A stretch of 64,000 bases of DNA from Epiperipatus broadwayi. Its lineage: Eukaryota > Onychophora > Udeonychophora > Euonychophora > Peripatidae. Location: positions 525,750 through 589,749 of the forward strand of contig JAQFVV010006510.1 of the NCBI GenBank assembly GCA_028023455.1. The letters run 5' to 3'. A program made the position numbers and the translations under genes. Below are positions 29,319-41,482 of the stretch, piece after piece. The notes beneath the pieces are model-generated. The model worked only from the letters and a program-made list of their open reading frames with translations. It had not been told where the DNA came from and ran no database searches. Numbering within the stretch: the stretch's first letter is position 1; each line of letters opens with the position of its first letter.

Positions 29319-32300
29319 GTTTTTAAAAATACTACAATTTAAAAACAATCAAGAGTAAAATTTACTAGAGATATACTAATACTTGGGAGTTTTTAAATAA
29401 CTTAAGATGTCAGTCTGTATTTTTATAAATGTATACAGTTCTGAGGACCTATAATCTACTGAAGATGTATTGTTACATGATACCAAAATTAATAAATCGA
29501 TTGTTAAATTTAAAAAAAAAAAATCAATTCTGATAAATTTTATTAAGATTTATTTCAATTATATATGTTGTGCACTTTTTATTAGCTCAGACTATTCTAA
29601 AATAGGATTTTGGTGTATAATTTTAAATTTTACAAATCCAATAATATTTACTTATTAAAATAAGATCATAATGACATATTAGATCATAGATTTTGAACTC
29701 GAATTTAGCTAATAGAAATTTATAAATGATTTTAACTCAAAATACATATAGAAAATAACCTACAGAGTCATATATATGCAGATGGATGAACAATTAATAT
29801 TATTTAGTATTTAAAACCAGTGAAGTTTAAATTGTAATTTTGTAAATACAATGCGTTATATAAAGACGAATGGTTATTGTTTGTGCACATTTGATTTTAA
29901 AAATAGAAATTATTTATCTTCAAATCTTGCTATATTCAAAAGTAAATAAATAAGGTTTAATTTTACAAAATACTGATTTAAAATTAAAACAGTAAATTCT
30001 ACCTTTATTTAAATTCTAAAAAATATTGTATTTTAATATTTTTAAAAAAAAAAAACGGAAAATCGGTCATTTTAAAATAATAAACCAAAAACTTTCAAAA
30101 TAAATAATTGTTTCATAGAAAAAAGTGGGAAAATATTAGCCAATCAAAGAGTTTCAAACAATCTTGGAATATGAAATTCAAGAGAGGGGGAAAAAAAAAA
30201 GCTTCTTGATCGTAAAGTTGAAGTAACTAAGTTTTTTTTCTTGGTGATATTTTTTTTTAAAAAAAAAAACAAAGTTGGATTAAAATTCCTAAAACCTTAT
30301 GATTTACAACTCTACATCAATATACATGGATAATTATAAGCTCTGTTTTGAAAATAATGGAATAAATTAATCGTTTTTCTACTGGGCAAGTCAATAATCG
30401 GAATTCCCAATAATTTCTTGAAAATTAATAAGTATTGAAGAAATAATCGGAGATGAATAATCAACGAATATATTCACGGAAAAATAACAATAATTATGCC
30501 ATAGGGAAAATGAACTGCAGTAATACACAAAAATATCCAGTAAGGATAGATAAAAGAATAGTAAATTTCTTGGAAACAGTTAAGTATATATATTTAAAAT
30601 TCAATGGAACTAAATTAGTAATAAATGAAAAGTGTTCATTATTATTCTGGATGTATATAAAATCTTAATTACAATGTGAGATAAAATTATTTATTTGGAG
30701 CCAAAAACGTGACATGACACATTCTTAATTGAAATCATAAGTGTGCCTTTTATTATAGAGAGAAATATGTATCATCTAAAATAAGTAAGGCAAGCCACAA
30801 ATAAATTTTGATTACTAAACAAAGAACAAAACGAAGGATTATTGTTGCAGTAACTCAAATACCTCATGAATCTTCGGATAAGCAGAATCTTCAAAAATTA
30901 AGAAAAAATAAAAGCGTTCTAATAAGTTTATGGAGTGTAGAACAACTAGAAAATTTAAAAATGTTCTTATACGTTAGCTGAGAGTTTAAAAGAGAACTTC
31001 TTTCTAATGTTGGATTTATATTTTTAATCTATGATTTGTTAGTATAATAGGGGAGGGGAAGAGAACTAAATCATTTAATATGGAATTAATTCAAGTGTTG
31101 TTATATTAATAGTTATTTAATAATTCAGTTAAGTTTAAAGATTATGAATCCTTTAAATAAACAAATATACTCGATATTTTAGTATGAAAGGATATTTAAA
31201 ATGATATATACATACTCCAAAGAGCAGGTTATATTTACATGTACAAATAGATAAACTAAAAAACAATTATTTTGTTCTTATGTGAAAGATAAAAGTAGTA
31301 ATTTTGTTTGCTTAACAACCTCCAGAATTATAACCCTATGTTCTCATTTATTTTTTGTATTATTACTTAATCATCAAGTACTACTATTATGTAGAGGTTG
31401 AACTAACGAACCATGAATGGAAAAAAAAAGATTGTTTAATAAACTGAATATATGATATATAGTTCACATCTCAACATATAATGGAAAATCATTAGTTTTG
31501 TTTGATAATAATACTCCAAAGATTAATTTTCTGTTGTTATTATTATTATAATATATATGTATTATTTTGTTATGTTATTTTAAATTTGATATTAATGGAA
31601 ATGTTTATTATCATTTATAATGAATATTATTAAAATTATGTTTTAAAAGTTTTATTAAATTCCAATTGCTAATATCTTTTCTGGGCTCATTTTCACCACA
31701 TCACACAACTTAAAATGTACAGTCAAAATTAAAATGAAAAGTCAATTCAATTTAAAGCAAATCTAATAGTTTAATAAGCATAAATCTCTTAGTAAAGATT
31801 TTTTTTTACTTGCTACATGCTGCCTTGATCCCACAGGTCATTGAAGGCATTGACAATTATTAAAGTGTATTTATTAATATAAAATTAAATGATACATTAG
31901 TTATTAGTGAAAGTATTAGTGTTAATCACAGTTTAGTTAATAATATTATTTTAATATTCAGTATTAAAGAACATACATATAAAGCTTGACTATGAATTTA
32001 AATTATAAGCCTTTCTGAATTTGTACACTATACATGGAAATCTGTAAAATCCCTCTTGATATTCCATAGGTAGTATGAAGAATTAATAAATCAATGATTT
32101 TCGTGAGATCTCCTTATTTTAAAGTTATTCTTGTGATTATTGCCAATCTTAATTATTAAACATAATATGAATCAAAGTTTATCTGTAATTATCTAACAGA
32201 TTAATTTAATGAGTGATTGAATTAAAACTTAATAGTTATAAATATAAAATGATATATTAGATATTATTGTTAGTCATGAGAGTATGTAAATACTTAATAA

Positions 32301-32615
32301 GGAGGAGTATATGGGTATTCTTATGCCATTAAACAAGTATTTTGCATTTGTTTAATGTTAAGGGGATGTGATCTGTTTATAGATAAAAGAGTCTCATATT
32401 GATTATATTTAAAACATATCTTATTTTAGAAATGTTTAATCATGTCAAAGTAACATGGGATAAATACTAATCTTATCTAAAATCAATTGTTATAGTTAAA
32501 GAAAATGGTCAGGATATAGTAAGTTTATTAATAGAACCTAACCCGAATCCAAGTAGGGCCTAATATAAAAGAGCTTGGAAACTCTGCTTGGTATCATACC
32601 ACCTATAGACAGGCC

Positions 32616-32617
<2 letters not shown>
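29319..32617. other. No supported gene
   Basis: Mostly AT-rich. At 30453 a plus-strand frame opens with MNNQRIYSRKNNNNY and meets a GTTAAGT donor-like site at about 30579; a first exon is conceivable but unsupported. Nothing else stands out. Confidence 0.4.

Positions 32618-32700
<83 letters not shown>
32618..32700. repeat. (TA)n microsatellite, about 83 bp
   Basis: Uninterrupted TA run just upstream of repeat G copy 3. Confidence 0.95.
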
Positions 32701-32707
32701 ATATAAA

Positions 32708-32796
32708 ATGTGTGAAGGTTGCCTTGACAGCAGTTAGAAATATTGGTTGCTATATTTACTGTGAATGTTTAGGTGGTTACTGGTTGGAAACTAATT
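32708..32796 (+). repeat. Dispersed repeat G, copy 3 (5'-truncated)
   Basis: Matches the 3' two thirds of 2818-2953, from TGTGAAGGTTGCCTTGACAG to GGTTGGAAACTAATTA. TA runs flank both sides. Confidence 0.8.
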
Positions 32797-32956
32797 ATAT
32801 ATATATATGAAAAAAAAACAAGTTTTATATATGTAAAAACCTGCTATTGCTTGTATTAATGATCAATAGATGGAGCTTTACCAAGACCTCCAAACAAGCG
32901 TATTCTGTTTACATAAATGTCAGAGTCAATATTCACTGTTTCTTTCATTTTGCTCC

Positions 32957-33005
32957 ACCCTCAGATCAGCTGATTTCAAGCTGATTTGCTCTCATAAGTG
33001 AAGAG
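32957..33005 (-). ncRNA. Hammerhead ribozyme, core-mutated copy
   Basis: Same architecture as 33819-33867, but the first core box reads CTTATGA instead of CTGATGA (plus-strand base 32996). The invariant G5 is lost, so it should be inactive. The expected cleavage site (32964) lies 417 bp from that of the neighbouring copy. Confidence 0.7.
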
Positions 33006-33374
33006 ATAAGAGTTATAAAACTAGACCTAAAAACTGACTCCAAGCGTTTATGCAAAACGTTTCTATCAGTTTGCAAGCATGAATTTTTTAGACACTTTAA
33101 TGTCTTCAAACTCAGCCTATCAAACAAGATAGCTATGTGGGTCTGATTTCAGTTCAGTTTCTCCACATAGTAAAAGTTTCTGCAATCTATACCATTGCAA
33201 GAAAACTTTAAAGGTACATTTATGAAAAAGAAAAACAAGTTTTATATACGTAAAAACCTGCTATTGCTTGTATTAATGATCAATAGATGGAGCTTTACCA
33301 AGACCTCCAAACAAGCGTATTCTGTTTACATAAATGTCAGAGTCAATATTCACTGTCTCTTTCATTTTGCTCAA

Positions 33375-33422
33375 CCCTCTGATCAGCTGATTTCAAGCTG
33401 ATTTGCTCTCATCAGTGAAGGG
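33375..33422 (-). ncRNA. Type I hammerhead ribozyme, copy 2
   Basis: Minus strand: CCCTTCA, CTGATGA (33415-33409), stem II GAGC/GCTT, GAAA (33394-33391), palindromic stem III ATCAG/CTGAT, then C at 33381 as the cleavage base and AGAGGG. Stem I pairs except for the closing A-A position. All core residues are present. Confidence 0.75.
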
Positions 33423-33818
33423 ATAGGAGTTATAAAACTAGACCTAAAACTGGAGCAAAATGAAAGAGATAGGGAATATTGACTCTGACGTTTATGTAAA
33501 CAGAATACGCTTGTTTGGAGGTCTTGGTAAAGCTCCATCTATTGATCATTAATACAAATGATAGCAGGTTTTAATGTATATAAAACTTGTTTTTCTTTTT
33601 CATAAATGTACTTTTAAAGTTTTCTTGCAATGATATAGATTGCAGAAACTTTTACTATGTGGAGAAACTGAACTGAAATCAGACCCATATAGCTATATTG
33701 TTTGATAGGCTGAGTTTGAAGACATTAACGGGTCTAAAAAATTCATGCTTGCAAACTGATAGAAACGTTTTGCATAAACACTTGGAGTCAGTTTTTAGGT
33801 CTAGTTTTATAACTTCTA

Positions 33819-33867
33819 TCCCTTCACTGATGAGAGCAAATCAGCTTGAAATCAGCTGATCTGAGGG
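33819..33867 (+). ncRNA. Type I hammerhead ribozyme, copy 3 (complete)
   Basis: CCCTTCA pairs with TGAGGG as stem I (one G-U). CTGATGA (33827-33833) is followed by stem II GAGC/GCTT with an AAATCA loop, then GAAA (33848-33851). A palindromic ATCAG/CTGAT stem III ends in U at 33860, and C at 33861 is the predicted cleavage base. The very short stem III is typical of retrozyme and Penelope hammerheads, which may act best as dimers. Confidence 0.8.
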
Positions 33868-33984
33868 TGGAGCAAAATGAAAGAAACAGTGAATAATGAC
33901 TCTGACATTTATGTAAACAGAATACACTTATTTGGAGGTCTTGGTAAAGCTCCATCTATTGGACATATATATATAATGGGGACA

Positions 33985-34440
33985 AGGCATTTTTAACATT
34001 AACATACTTTGTTCTCAATCAGCATGTTTTTTTGTCATCAGTTTTTTTGGTGAATTGTCATAATGATAAAAAATTGGGACCTTCCTATCACAAAACATCA
34101 GGCTGTCGACTATATGAGATCCTGCTCTTCCAAAAAGTGTGTGTTAGTGGTCATGACATTATTTTATGCCATTGACACTAATAAAGCGTAAATATTTTAT
34201 TTATATTTCTCTTAATAAGTTAATCCCCAAAAAATGAAAATGAACTGTAAATATTGTAATTAATTTTTCACAAAAATTTTCTTTTTAAAAAATTAACTAA
34301 TAAACATTAAATGTAAATTTGAAATATGACGTTTGCTAGCAGCCCTTTTTTATAAACATTTTTAGGGTCCTCAAACTGTAGACTTATCAAAAATATGGGA
34401 TACCATCTTGGTTTACTCTACAACTCACAAGTACAGCTAT
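33985..34440 (+). repeat. Dispersed repeat H, copy 2
   Basis: Homologous to the minus strand of 4590-5065 across its length, with many substitutions and small indels. It starts about 20 bases beyond the retrozyme-like element. No intact frame. Confidence 0.6.
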
Positions 34441-35460
34441 AATTTAACATTTGCAATAACAAAGTCTTCTGTCCCTTTATTTAACTTAATTGTTTGTATT
34501 TCAAAAGTGTTGGCATCGTCTTTCACATATATCTAAAAAACAATATATGGTTACTATGTAAGGACTTATTAAATTTCATTATGTATTTTTAAAATTGAGA
34601 TGTATATGTATATACTGTTGTAAGATGGATAGAAAACAATAACAAAACTGAAAACGTTTATAAATCGGTTTGATTTAGTCATATTATCCTCATGCCTTTT
34701 TACTTCACTAATTTTCAGACATAAATTTAATATACATATTATATATATATATATATATTGCTTTTGTTCAACATTTTTATTTAAAAAAAATTATTATACT
34801 TTTAGAATTCTATCTATTGTTAGTTTTAGTTATTTCGAATTTTACAATGCATTTATTTTATAACGTATTATATAAATAAATTCATTACCAAGCATATAAT
34901 TATTCTGGTAATAGTTTTTAAAATTTTTTTAGTCATGTGATTCCAATTATTTTAGTCAAATCACATGGGATTAAAAGACATTAGAAATTGTATCTACTAA
35001 AATTTTAAAATTTTATAAAACTGTTCTTCCAAATCATTAATTAATGAATTTAATTATTTTATTCAAAGTAAACTTTTTTATGGAACCATACTTTTAATGT
35101 AAAATTTTTAAAACACACACACACTATATATAATTAAAATAATATCCAATATTTTAAATATTTTACACTTATCTTTATAATATCAAAAAAAATAGCCCCA
35201 GATAAACAGTTAGAGAAAAGTTGTCAGTCACCAAGTTTCGCAAGAGATTTTACAGTTTCCTAATACTCATATTTCTTCTTCTTTTTGTTTACTTTTATAT
35301 TTATTGTTTCATTTCTTTCTAACAAAAGTTGTTTTTCTTTTTCCTGGATTAAAAAAAAATACTGATTTTTGATATCTATATTATCCATAATGATTTTTGT
35401 TTTTCTTTTAGTGAACACTTTAATGGGTATATTTTTATCTTTAAGATAGTAATGAATTAG
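34441..35460. other. No recognisable feature
   Basis: Short (TA)n at about 34738-34760 and a short (CA)n near 35113-35124. No gene signal. Confidence 0.5.
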
Positions 35461-35560
35461 TCAAGCGTTGGTGGTCAAGAAGTCAGCGACAGCTGCTTTA
35501 CAAGCAGTTTTCCCGGGTTAAGCGGGTTCACTTTCAGGCTGATGCTATGACACATGAGGG
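35461..35560 (+). repeat. tRNA-derived SINE, short subfamily
   Basis: GTTGGTGGTCAAGAAGTCAG, a GCTGCTTTACAAGCAG anticodon arm (loop TTTACAA, anticodon TAC), CCCGGGTTAAGCGGGTTCAC (box B-like), and tail GCTGATGCTATGACACATGA. Best preserved copy; tRNA-Val-like. Confidence 0.75.
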
Positions 35561-36791
35561 AGAGAAAAAAAGATAGTAGTGAATTCTGCTTTACATTCGA
35601 ATAATTTTAAACCACTTTAGTAATTAAAAATGAGATAGCTTTCTACGTATCTGAAAAAAATCCTAAAATTTATTAAAAATATTAAACTACTTGAAGAAAT
35701 GTCCATTTTCCAACTGAATTAGAACTCCAAATCATGGATATAGTATGCATGTACGCTACTACCCTCTACATCATGAGATCATTCTTTGGCAAATGTTTCA
35801 TATTTAACCAATAGCACTTTAGTAATATAAATACAAACTGTTGCCATTAGATAAAAAGAAGTATCAAAGATTTTGGATTGAAATAATTAGTTTTAAATGC
35901 TACAATTTATTTAATGCAAATATAATTCACTAAAAAAAGCAATATAATTAAAATGTTTTATGCATGATTTTTTTTAACAGGAATTAGTTAGTGGTAACTT
36001 TTTTATCATTTTTCAATGACCAAATTTATATATTTTGAATCAGCATTTGCCACCAGATGGCATGGAAGTCTCATATTATCTTAAATTCATTAGATTTTTA
36101 AGATTGATTCTAAAGTGAAAAATAAAAATACCACTGATAAAAATTTAAAAAATGGCCATTAATCTTTCTAATAGTAAAAAAAAAAAGACATGAAGTAATT
36201 TTAAACAAAAATCACAAACACTGAAATTATAAATATATTTTTAATCCAGAAAAGAAATAGAACATTTGTTTGAAGAAAGGTGAACAGTAAAAAGGATGAC
36301 ATGGAAACAAAAAAAATATGAAATAGATTAGAAAACACTAAAATTATTAAATGTGTTTAAGATAACATTTATCATAAAAATAAGATAAATCAGAGATAAT
36401 TAATATATCATGCAATATTGGAGCAAAAGCTGCAGAAAGAAATTTACTGTTACCTGAAAGGAAACCCTTTGAATCTTCCTAACCAAGTTGCCAAAAAAAA
36501 TTATAACAAATATAATTTATAACATATCTTCTGTTTGAATGCAATAAATATAAAAAAATATGTACATTGTTAAAAAGAGAAAATATGAAAAGATTGTAAT
36601 AAAGCTGATAAAATAGTCCTTACCTTAAAAAAATAAGTAAAAAGATTTTAAATATTTTTAAACATGTTTATTTTTACATTGGTTCACAAAATCTAAATTT
36701 TGAACATTAAACATTAAAATGATAATTTCATAGCTAGATTTATCACATTTGTCATAAAATTCTGAAAAAAATAATATATGACATGACTTAC
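35561..36791. other. No recognisable feature
   Basis: AT-rich. Presumed intronic if the exons on either side belong to one gene. Confidence 0.4.
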
Positions 36792-36893
36792 CTGAGATAA
36801 TTTTTCATTGTATATATTATAAAAACAATATGATTGGTGACTTCCACTTGTACTAACTGAGCCAGATTCTGTCCTTCCATATCAGGATATCTT
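36792..36893 (-). CDS. Candidate internal exon of an unidentified minus-strand gene
   Basis: The minus strand ends in a perfect donor (CAG/GTAAGT; GT at 36791-36790) and can start after TTTCTAG (AG 36895-36894). The 102-nt exon has one leading base, 33 open codons and two trailing bases. The peptide is RYPDMEGQNLAQLVQVEVTN, then HIVFIIYTMKNYL, clearly protein-like. The region just upstream (36871-36950) contains a diverged tandem duplicate of about 39 bp (TCCTTCCAT...GTTTGGTT), which blurs the acceptor: the open frame continues upstream through MEGQPNIS to a TAA, so an alternative acceptor is possible. Family not recognised. Phase does not fit the 37.6-kb candidate directly. Confidence 0.55.
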
Positions 36894-37188
36894 CTAGAAA
36901 TGTTTGGTTGTCCTTCCATACAAGGCATTGGTTAGAAATATGTTTGGTTTATTAATGGGGGGAAATAAAAGTAAGAACAGTTTATGAGATATTATGCAAA
37001 GAGAACTTTACTAAATTATATATTATTATAGTATTGAAAAATGGGGTGTGGCCTAAAATATGTATACTGTTCAAGTAAAAAGTGTACTCAAAAAAAGTCA
37101 AACAAAAATTTCTGTAAGATAAAATGAATAAAAACTAAATAAATCAATAAACAAAATATCAAAATAAACACATTTATTATGAGCACTG

Positions 37189-37192
<4 letters not shown>

Positions 37193-37265
<73 letters not shown>
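37193..37265. repeat. (TA)n/(TG)n compound microsatellite
   Basis: A TA run to about 37240, then a TG run to 37265. Confidence 0.95.
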
Positions 37266-37594
37266 TGGAGTATATAAGATATAGTGGATGGCTGAGGATG
37301 CTTGAAAGTCTGTGGTCAAAATATTATTACAAAACTGTAACAAATGAATACAATGCTACTGTAATCATGCAATATATGAATGATCATATAAATAAAATCA
37401 TGATATGTCTTGCCTATTGCACTAACCATGTAGGTATATTATTCTCTGAATATGGATGTGCATATTTTTATTGTCATTGAAATGTAAATTGCTTAATATT
37501 CTACAGCATATTTATTGCTTTTCTATACATATTTTATTGTATAAAAATATAAGTAATAAAAAATAAGTAATAAAAACACTAAATGAATACTCAC

Positions 37595-37697
37595 TAATGG
37601 AAAAATTGATTTCTGGCAGATGCAGCTCATAAACATTACAATTCCAAATTTAACCTTCAGTTGTGAAGAAGCCCTAGATACAATTTTCATGCTTATC
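37595..37697 (-). CDS. Doubtful exon, strand ambiguous
   Basis: On the minus strand an acceptor (TTTATTTGTAG; AG 37699-37698) and a good donor (TTA/GTGAGT) enclose one base plus 34 open codons (SMKIVSRASSQLKVKFGIVM...). The plus strand of the same DNA is also open after TTTCTGGCAG (37617-37619), giving MQLINITIPNLTFSCEEALD and then a stop near 37712, which is at least as protein-like. Only one can be real. Neither is recognised. Confidence 0.3.
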
Positions 37698-37712
37698 CTA
37701 CAAATAAAATGA

Positions 37713-39170
37713 CTTCACTATTTTTTTTTGGCAATGCAGTTTTTAGATATGAATTATTACTAAAATTAGTTTCTACAAAAAGAAGGCTTAGAAATACATA
37801 TATTTGTAATCAGAGCAAGCAATTGGAGTAAGCCATGAGAGAATCAATATCTTTTATAAATGCTAAATCTAAAAAACAAAGAAAAAAATTAAAAATTGCA
37901 TTTAAAAAAAAAATCATAAAAAATATACATTTCATCATAGAAAAAAAATACATCATTTTAAATGCAACATGATGGAGGTTTGAATGGTTTGAGAACCGTA
38001 AGTGTAAGATATACCAATTATGTGCAAGCTGAGTTTAAAATCAACTTCTGAAAGGGGATACAAAGGTATTTTGGATTCCAAAATGATAGCTTTTACAGTA
38101 CTTGAAGCTCTGAAGAATTATTTGCAAAAACAATTATAACATGTGCAAAATATAGATGAATTAATTAATCTCTACTTTTATTTGTTTTCTAATTTTTCTC
38201 AATTTAATCCAGAAAATATTTTTTTAAAAGTTTTATGTAAAGTTTAGGAGTTATGGAATTATTTTGTTATCATTCATTATCAGTGATAATTTTATTATAC
38301 CAATATTACATTTATTAAATGGTCCTGTACTTTGATAAATATTTTTTAAAATATGCCAGTAGTTTTGGTGAAAATATTGATAATAATCAGAATTTTAATT
38401 ACTATTGATAAGTTATAGAATCAAATGTCTTAAAACCACTTTAAATGCATATTGTTCTTTTGGTTGCTTTGATTCTAAACTTTGCAGCACATAAATTGTA
38501 AATATATTAGTAAACATCTTACATAGATTTGATAAAATACTGAAAGATCAGCCATTTCTAATACACCTGGGTCTCATTTTATGTGGTAGATAGGTTCCAC
38601 AGAAAAGCTGCATTAAAAAAAATCACACAAAAATAGACTTAATTTACCTTAAAAAATGGGGGATAGGATCTGTAATTTTCAGAATTGACATAAAAGCAAA
38701 GCAACAAAGAAAAATTACTTTAAAATTCATATTAAAAAAATAAGCAAATAAAGTATAACTAATAAAAACTTTCAAATATTTGAAAAAAAATAATACAAGA
38801 CAAACTTTTTTTTTACTTTTTTTATTAACTACAATATTTAATTTTATATTTTTCATACATATTATAATCATTACTGCTAGTGTTCATTTGTAAACTGATA
38901 AGAAATCAAATTCAATGTGATGTGATATATTGTGGCTTCTCCTTAAATGAAGTCAAGAATCTCTCAACAATTATGCACAGAGAAATCTGTTAGCCACTTT
39001 ATTTTTATTCATGTTGCTATGTTTATGGTTTTCTGTTTCTATATTTAAAAAATGAGATCTTAACCAAAACAAAAAAAAAAAATTATACATTATCATTAGA
39101 AAGATTATTTTCTGTTTATAAAATCTTCATTTTTTATTTTAAAAATCTAAAAGATTATTTATTTCTGTTG
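37713..39170. other. No recognisable feature
   Basis: AT-rich with poly(A)/poly(T) runs. The open frame at 38644-38871 (minus) is hydrophobic and low-complexity and is not called. Confidence 0.45.
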
Positions 39171-39460
39171 TTAAAACAGGCAAAACTCACTATACTTATG
39201 CCACACACAGCAAGCTAGAGTAATCAATGAATGCCAGAAGGCTTGTGCATAAAATCCCCATCTAGTGCCTACTCATCCAATATCCCCAGACTAGTTTCTG
39301 GCTTGTGGTCTTCGTCAGTGAGGAGCCTTGGATCTGAGAGCACTGCATCTAGATCTTAGGATCTAATGAAATCCTCCAGCAACCATCTTTTATCTTCTTT
39401 AACTACAAAACTATGAGTCCTAAACTGAAAACACCTTAATGTGATGGTGGTCATGTGATT
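39171..39460. repeat. Family F element, copy 2 (left arm plus internal sequence)
   Basis: It begins ACAGGCAAAACTCACTATAC and passes through the family blocks to CAGACTAGTTTCTGGCTTGTGG, CTTCGTCAGTGAGG and TTGGATCTGAGAG. It continues with about 120 bp not present in the other copies and ends with the inverted outer tail GATGGTGGTCATGTGAT. The right arm is missing, so it may represent a longer ancestral form. Confidence 0.65.
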
Positions 39461-41054
39461 TTTATTATTTATTTCTGTTATATATAACAAAATATACATT
39501 ATAAAAGTTTAATTTTTTTGAATATTTATTGTGATATTTTTATATGTACATATAAATCTATTATTATTATTTACTCATTAGTATAAATAGGTTATTTACA
39601 GAAATCTAAATATTGCTTCAGGCCATATTTACATTAGTTGCTAATATAATGATATATTTTTGAAAAAAAAATATTTCAAGTGAAAATAAGTTAGTAATAA
39701 TTTAATTTTTTTGATATCTAATAAATATATTGAAATATGAAAGATATTAAAAAGAAACATGAATCCCATAACTTCAAAATTGCATTAAAATAATCCACAT
39801 AAAACGAGATCCAGGTGTATTTTCTTTTCATTTTTCTTACATTTTTATATCATTACTCAATTATCTGGAGCAATATTATCATTTAGACATTTTCAACATA
39901 GATTTAGTAACAATTATCTATTGTTTGACTGTAATCCCACTATTTCCTAGAACATTTTCTTTCTTCATAGATTTCATTGCATTTATCATCTCTTCATTTC
40001 AGAATATTCAAAAGATAATGTAAGTTTATATTGTAATTTTTAAATTGAAATAAATAATATAAAACACTTTACATAAGATAATGCAAATTTTAGATTCCCT
40101 TTTCAATATTTTAAACTAAAATATAAAAGAAAGATTATGTAATGTCATAATATAAGAAGTGAATATTGAGATTTAATTCAGGAACTTTCAATTTATATTA
40201 AATCCCACATGTACTTTGTTATTAATATTATAAACAATTAATTAAATATTATCTTTGTAAATGTACTAAAATTAATTGCAATCAATGTCAATATCTTTTT
40301 TGTTTTTGGTTTATTATGTTTTGATTTATAAATATCAAACTATTAATCCTAACCTCTTAGGATAAATATATTAATGATTATTAATAATTAATTCATTATA
40401 TAAAAATAAAGTTTTTTTTAATTATATAAAAACACATGGAAAAATTTAATCTCACAACACTTTTTCTATATTAATTTCTTTTTTAAGATATAATTAAAAT
40501 TTCTACCCAATTACAAATTCTTCAAAAACATGAATAAAAACACCTGAAAAAACACTGTTGTATATAGTGTCAAATTGTAAGTATAATATATTTTGGACTA
40601 TACCATGACTTAAAAAATAAATAGTATGAACACTTACACAACATATTTTTTAACTAAGGCAAATTATTCCTCAAGAGATATGTTATTGATTAAAATAACT
40701 ATTGCCTACATTAATACAATGGTATAATGTTTATTTATAACTGATTCATAGGGATACACTTTACTAATAATTGTCTCTGCCTTATGAGAATTGATTAAAA
40801 TAAATACTTTATTTAAACATAATGCAAATGATAATTAGTAATTTGTGTACTTATAAAATAAATTTGTTGCTACTAGTTAATTATAGATAAATTAAAATAT
40901 GAGATGTGAATTCTAACCTATCTATCTGATGAATGTGCGATTTTGCCTTAGTACAACACATGACAAATGAGTTTATTTTATTATAGTAGTAATTATTAGT
41001 ACCCTTCATAATATATTGTAAATTTAATGTAATATGGAGGAGTAAATGTTTTTT
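39461..41054. other. No recognisable feature
   Basis: AT-rich, no supported gene or repeat family member. Confidence 0.5.
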
Positions 41055-41144
41055 TCTCATGTGTCATAGCATCAGCTGGGAACCAAACCCACTAACCTGG
41101 GACAACTGCTTGTAAAGCAGCTGTCACTGACCTCTCGACCACAA
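41055..41144 (-). repeat. tRNA-derived SINE, short subfamily
   Basis: The minus strand has GGTCGAGAGGTCAGTGACAG (box A region), GCTGCTTTACAAGCAG, GTGGGTTTGGTTCCC (box B-like), and tail GCTGATGCTATGACACATGA. Same structure as 35461-35560. Confidence 0.75.
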
Positions 41145-41310
41145 AATGTTTTTTGGCATTGAATTCCAATATTTTTACTAGGTTTACAAAAATTATATGT
41201 ATGTGTTTGCAAGAACATCAGATGCATTTTTTAAGATAAAAAGATTAGTTTGTGATTAATCTTTCCATATAAAATTCTCTGTTGACTTATTATTTTTATG
41301 ACTTCATTAA

Positions 41311-41408
41311 GAGAGTTTAATATATATATATATAAAATGTGCAGGGGTGATGTCAAGAAGAGAGTTTAATATATATATATATAAAATGTGCAGGGGTGAT
41401 GTCAAGAA
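41311..41408. repeat. 49-bp tandem duplication at a LINE 5' edge
   Basis: GAGAGTTTAA, a short TA run and AAAATGTGCAGGGGTGATG occur twice with a period of 49 bp. The duplicated unit includes both flank and the first LINE bases, so it arose at or after insertion. Confidence 0.85.
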
Positions 41409-41482
41409 GAGAAGCAAAAGATCGGAGAAAATGGATTGAACTTGGAGATACCTTCATCATGCAGTGGATTGATAATGGTTGA
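41390..41482 (+). pseudogene. RTE-like LINE 3' end (last 30 codons)
   Basis: An open frame encodes AGVMSRREAKDRRKWIELGD, then TFIMQWIDNG, and stops at TGA, which begins a short TGA/TGAT simple repeat. The A(G)xxWxxxAxDRxxWxxLxxxF pattern is the conserved extreme C-terminus of RTE-like non-LTR retrotransposon reverse transcriptases, which have almost no 3' UTR and end in a short tandem repeat. Severely 5'-truncated, as expected for LINE insertions. Homologous to 48561-48998. Confidence 0.7.

Larger units (their letters stand above)
32819..33966. mobile_element. Retrozyme-like element: 417-bp tandem unit plus inverted copy
   Basis: A first unit (32819-33235) is followed directly by a second partial unit (33236 to about 33450) in the same orientation; equivalent bases are exactly 417 bp apart. 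At about 33450 the sequence switches to an inverted, nearly full copy running to 33966. Each copy has one type I hammerhead ribozyme, in the minus orientation in the left pair and plus in the right one. There is no coding sequence. Tandem units of a few hundred bases with hammerheads are the hallmark of retrozymes, non-autonomous elements copied through circular RNA. TA-rich sequence borders both ends. Confidence 0.75.

Noticed and set aside
33195-33401. 68-codon frame in the retrozyme-like element
   Set aside because: It crosses the tandem unit junction and an antisense ribozyme; not conserved between the units.
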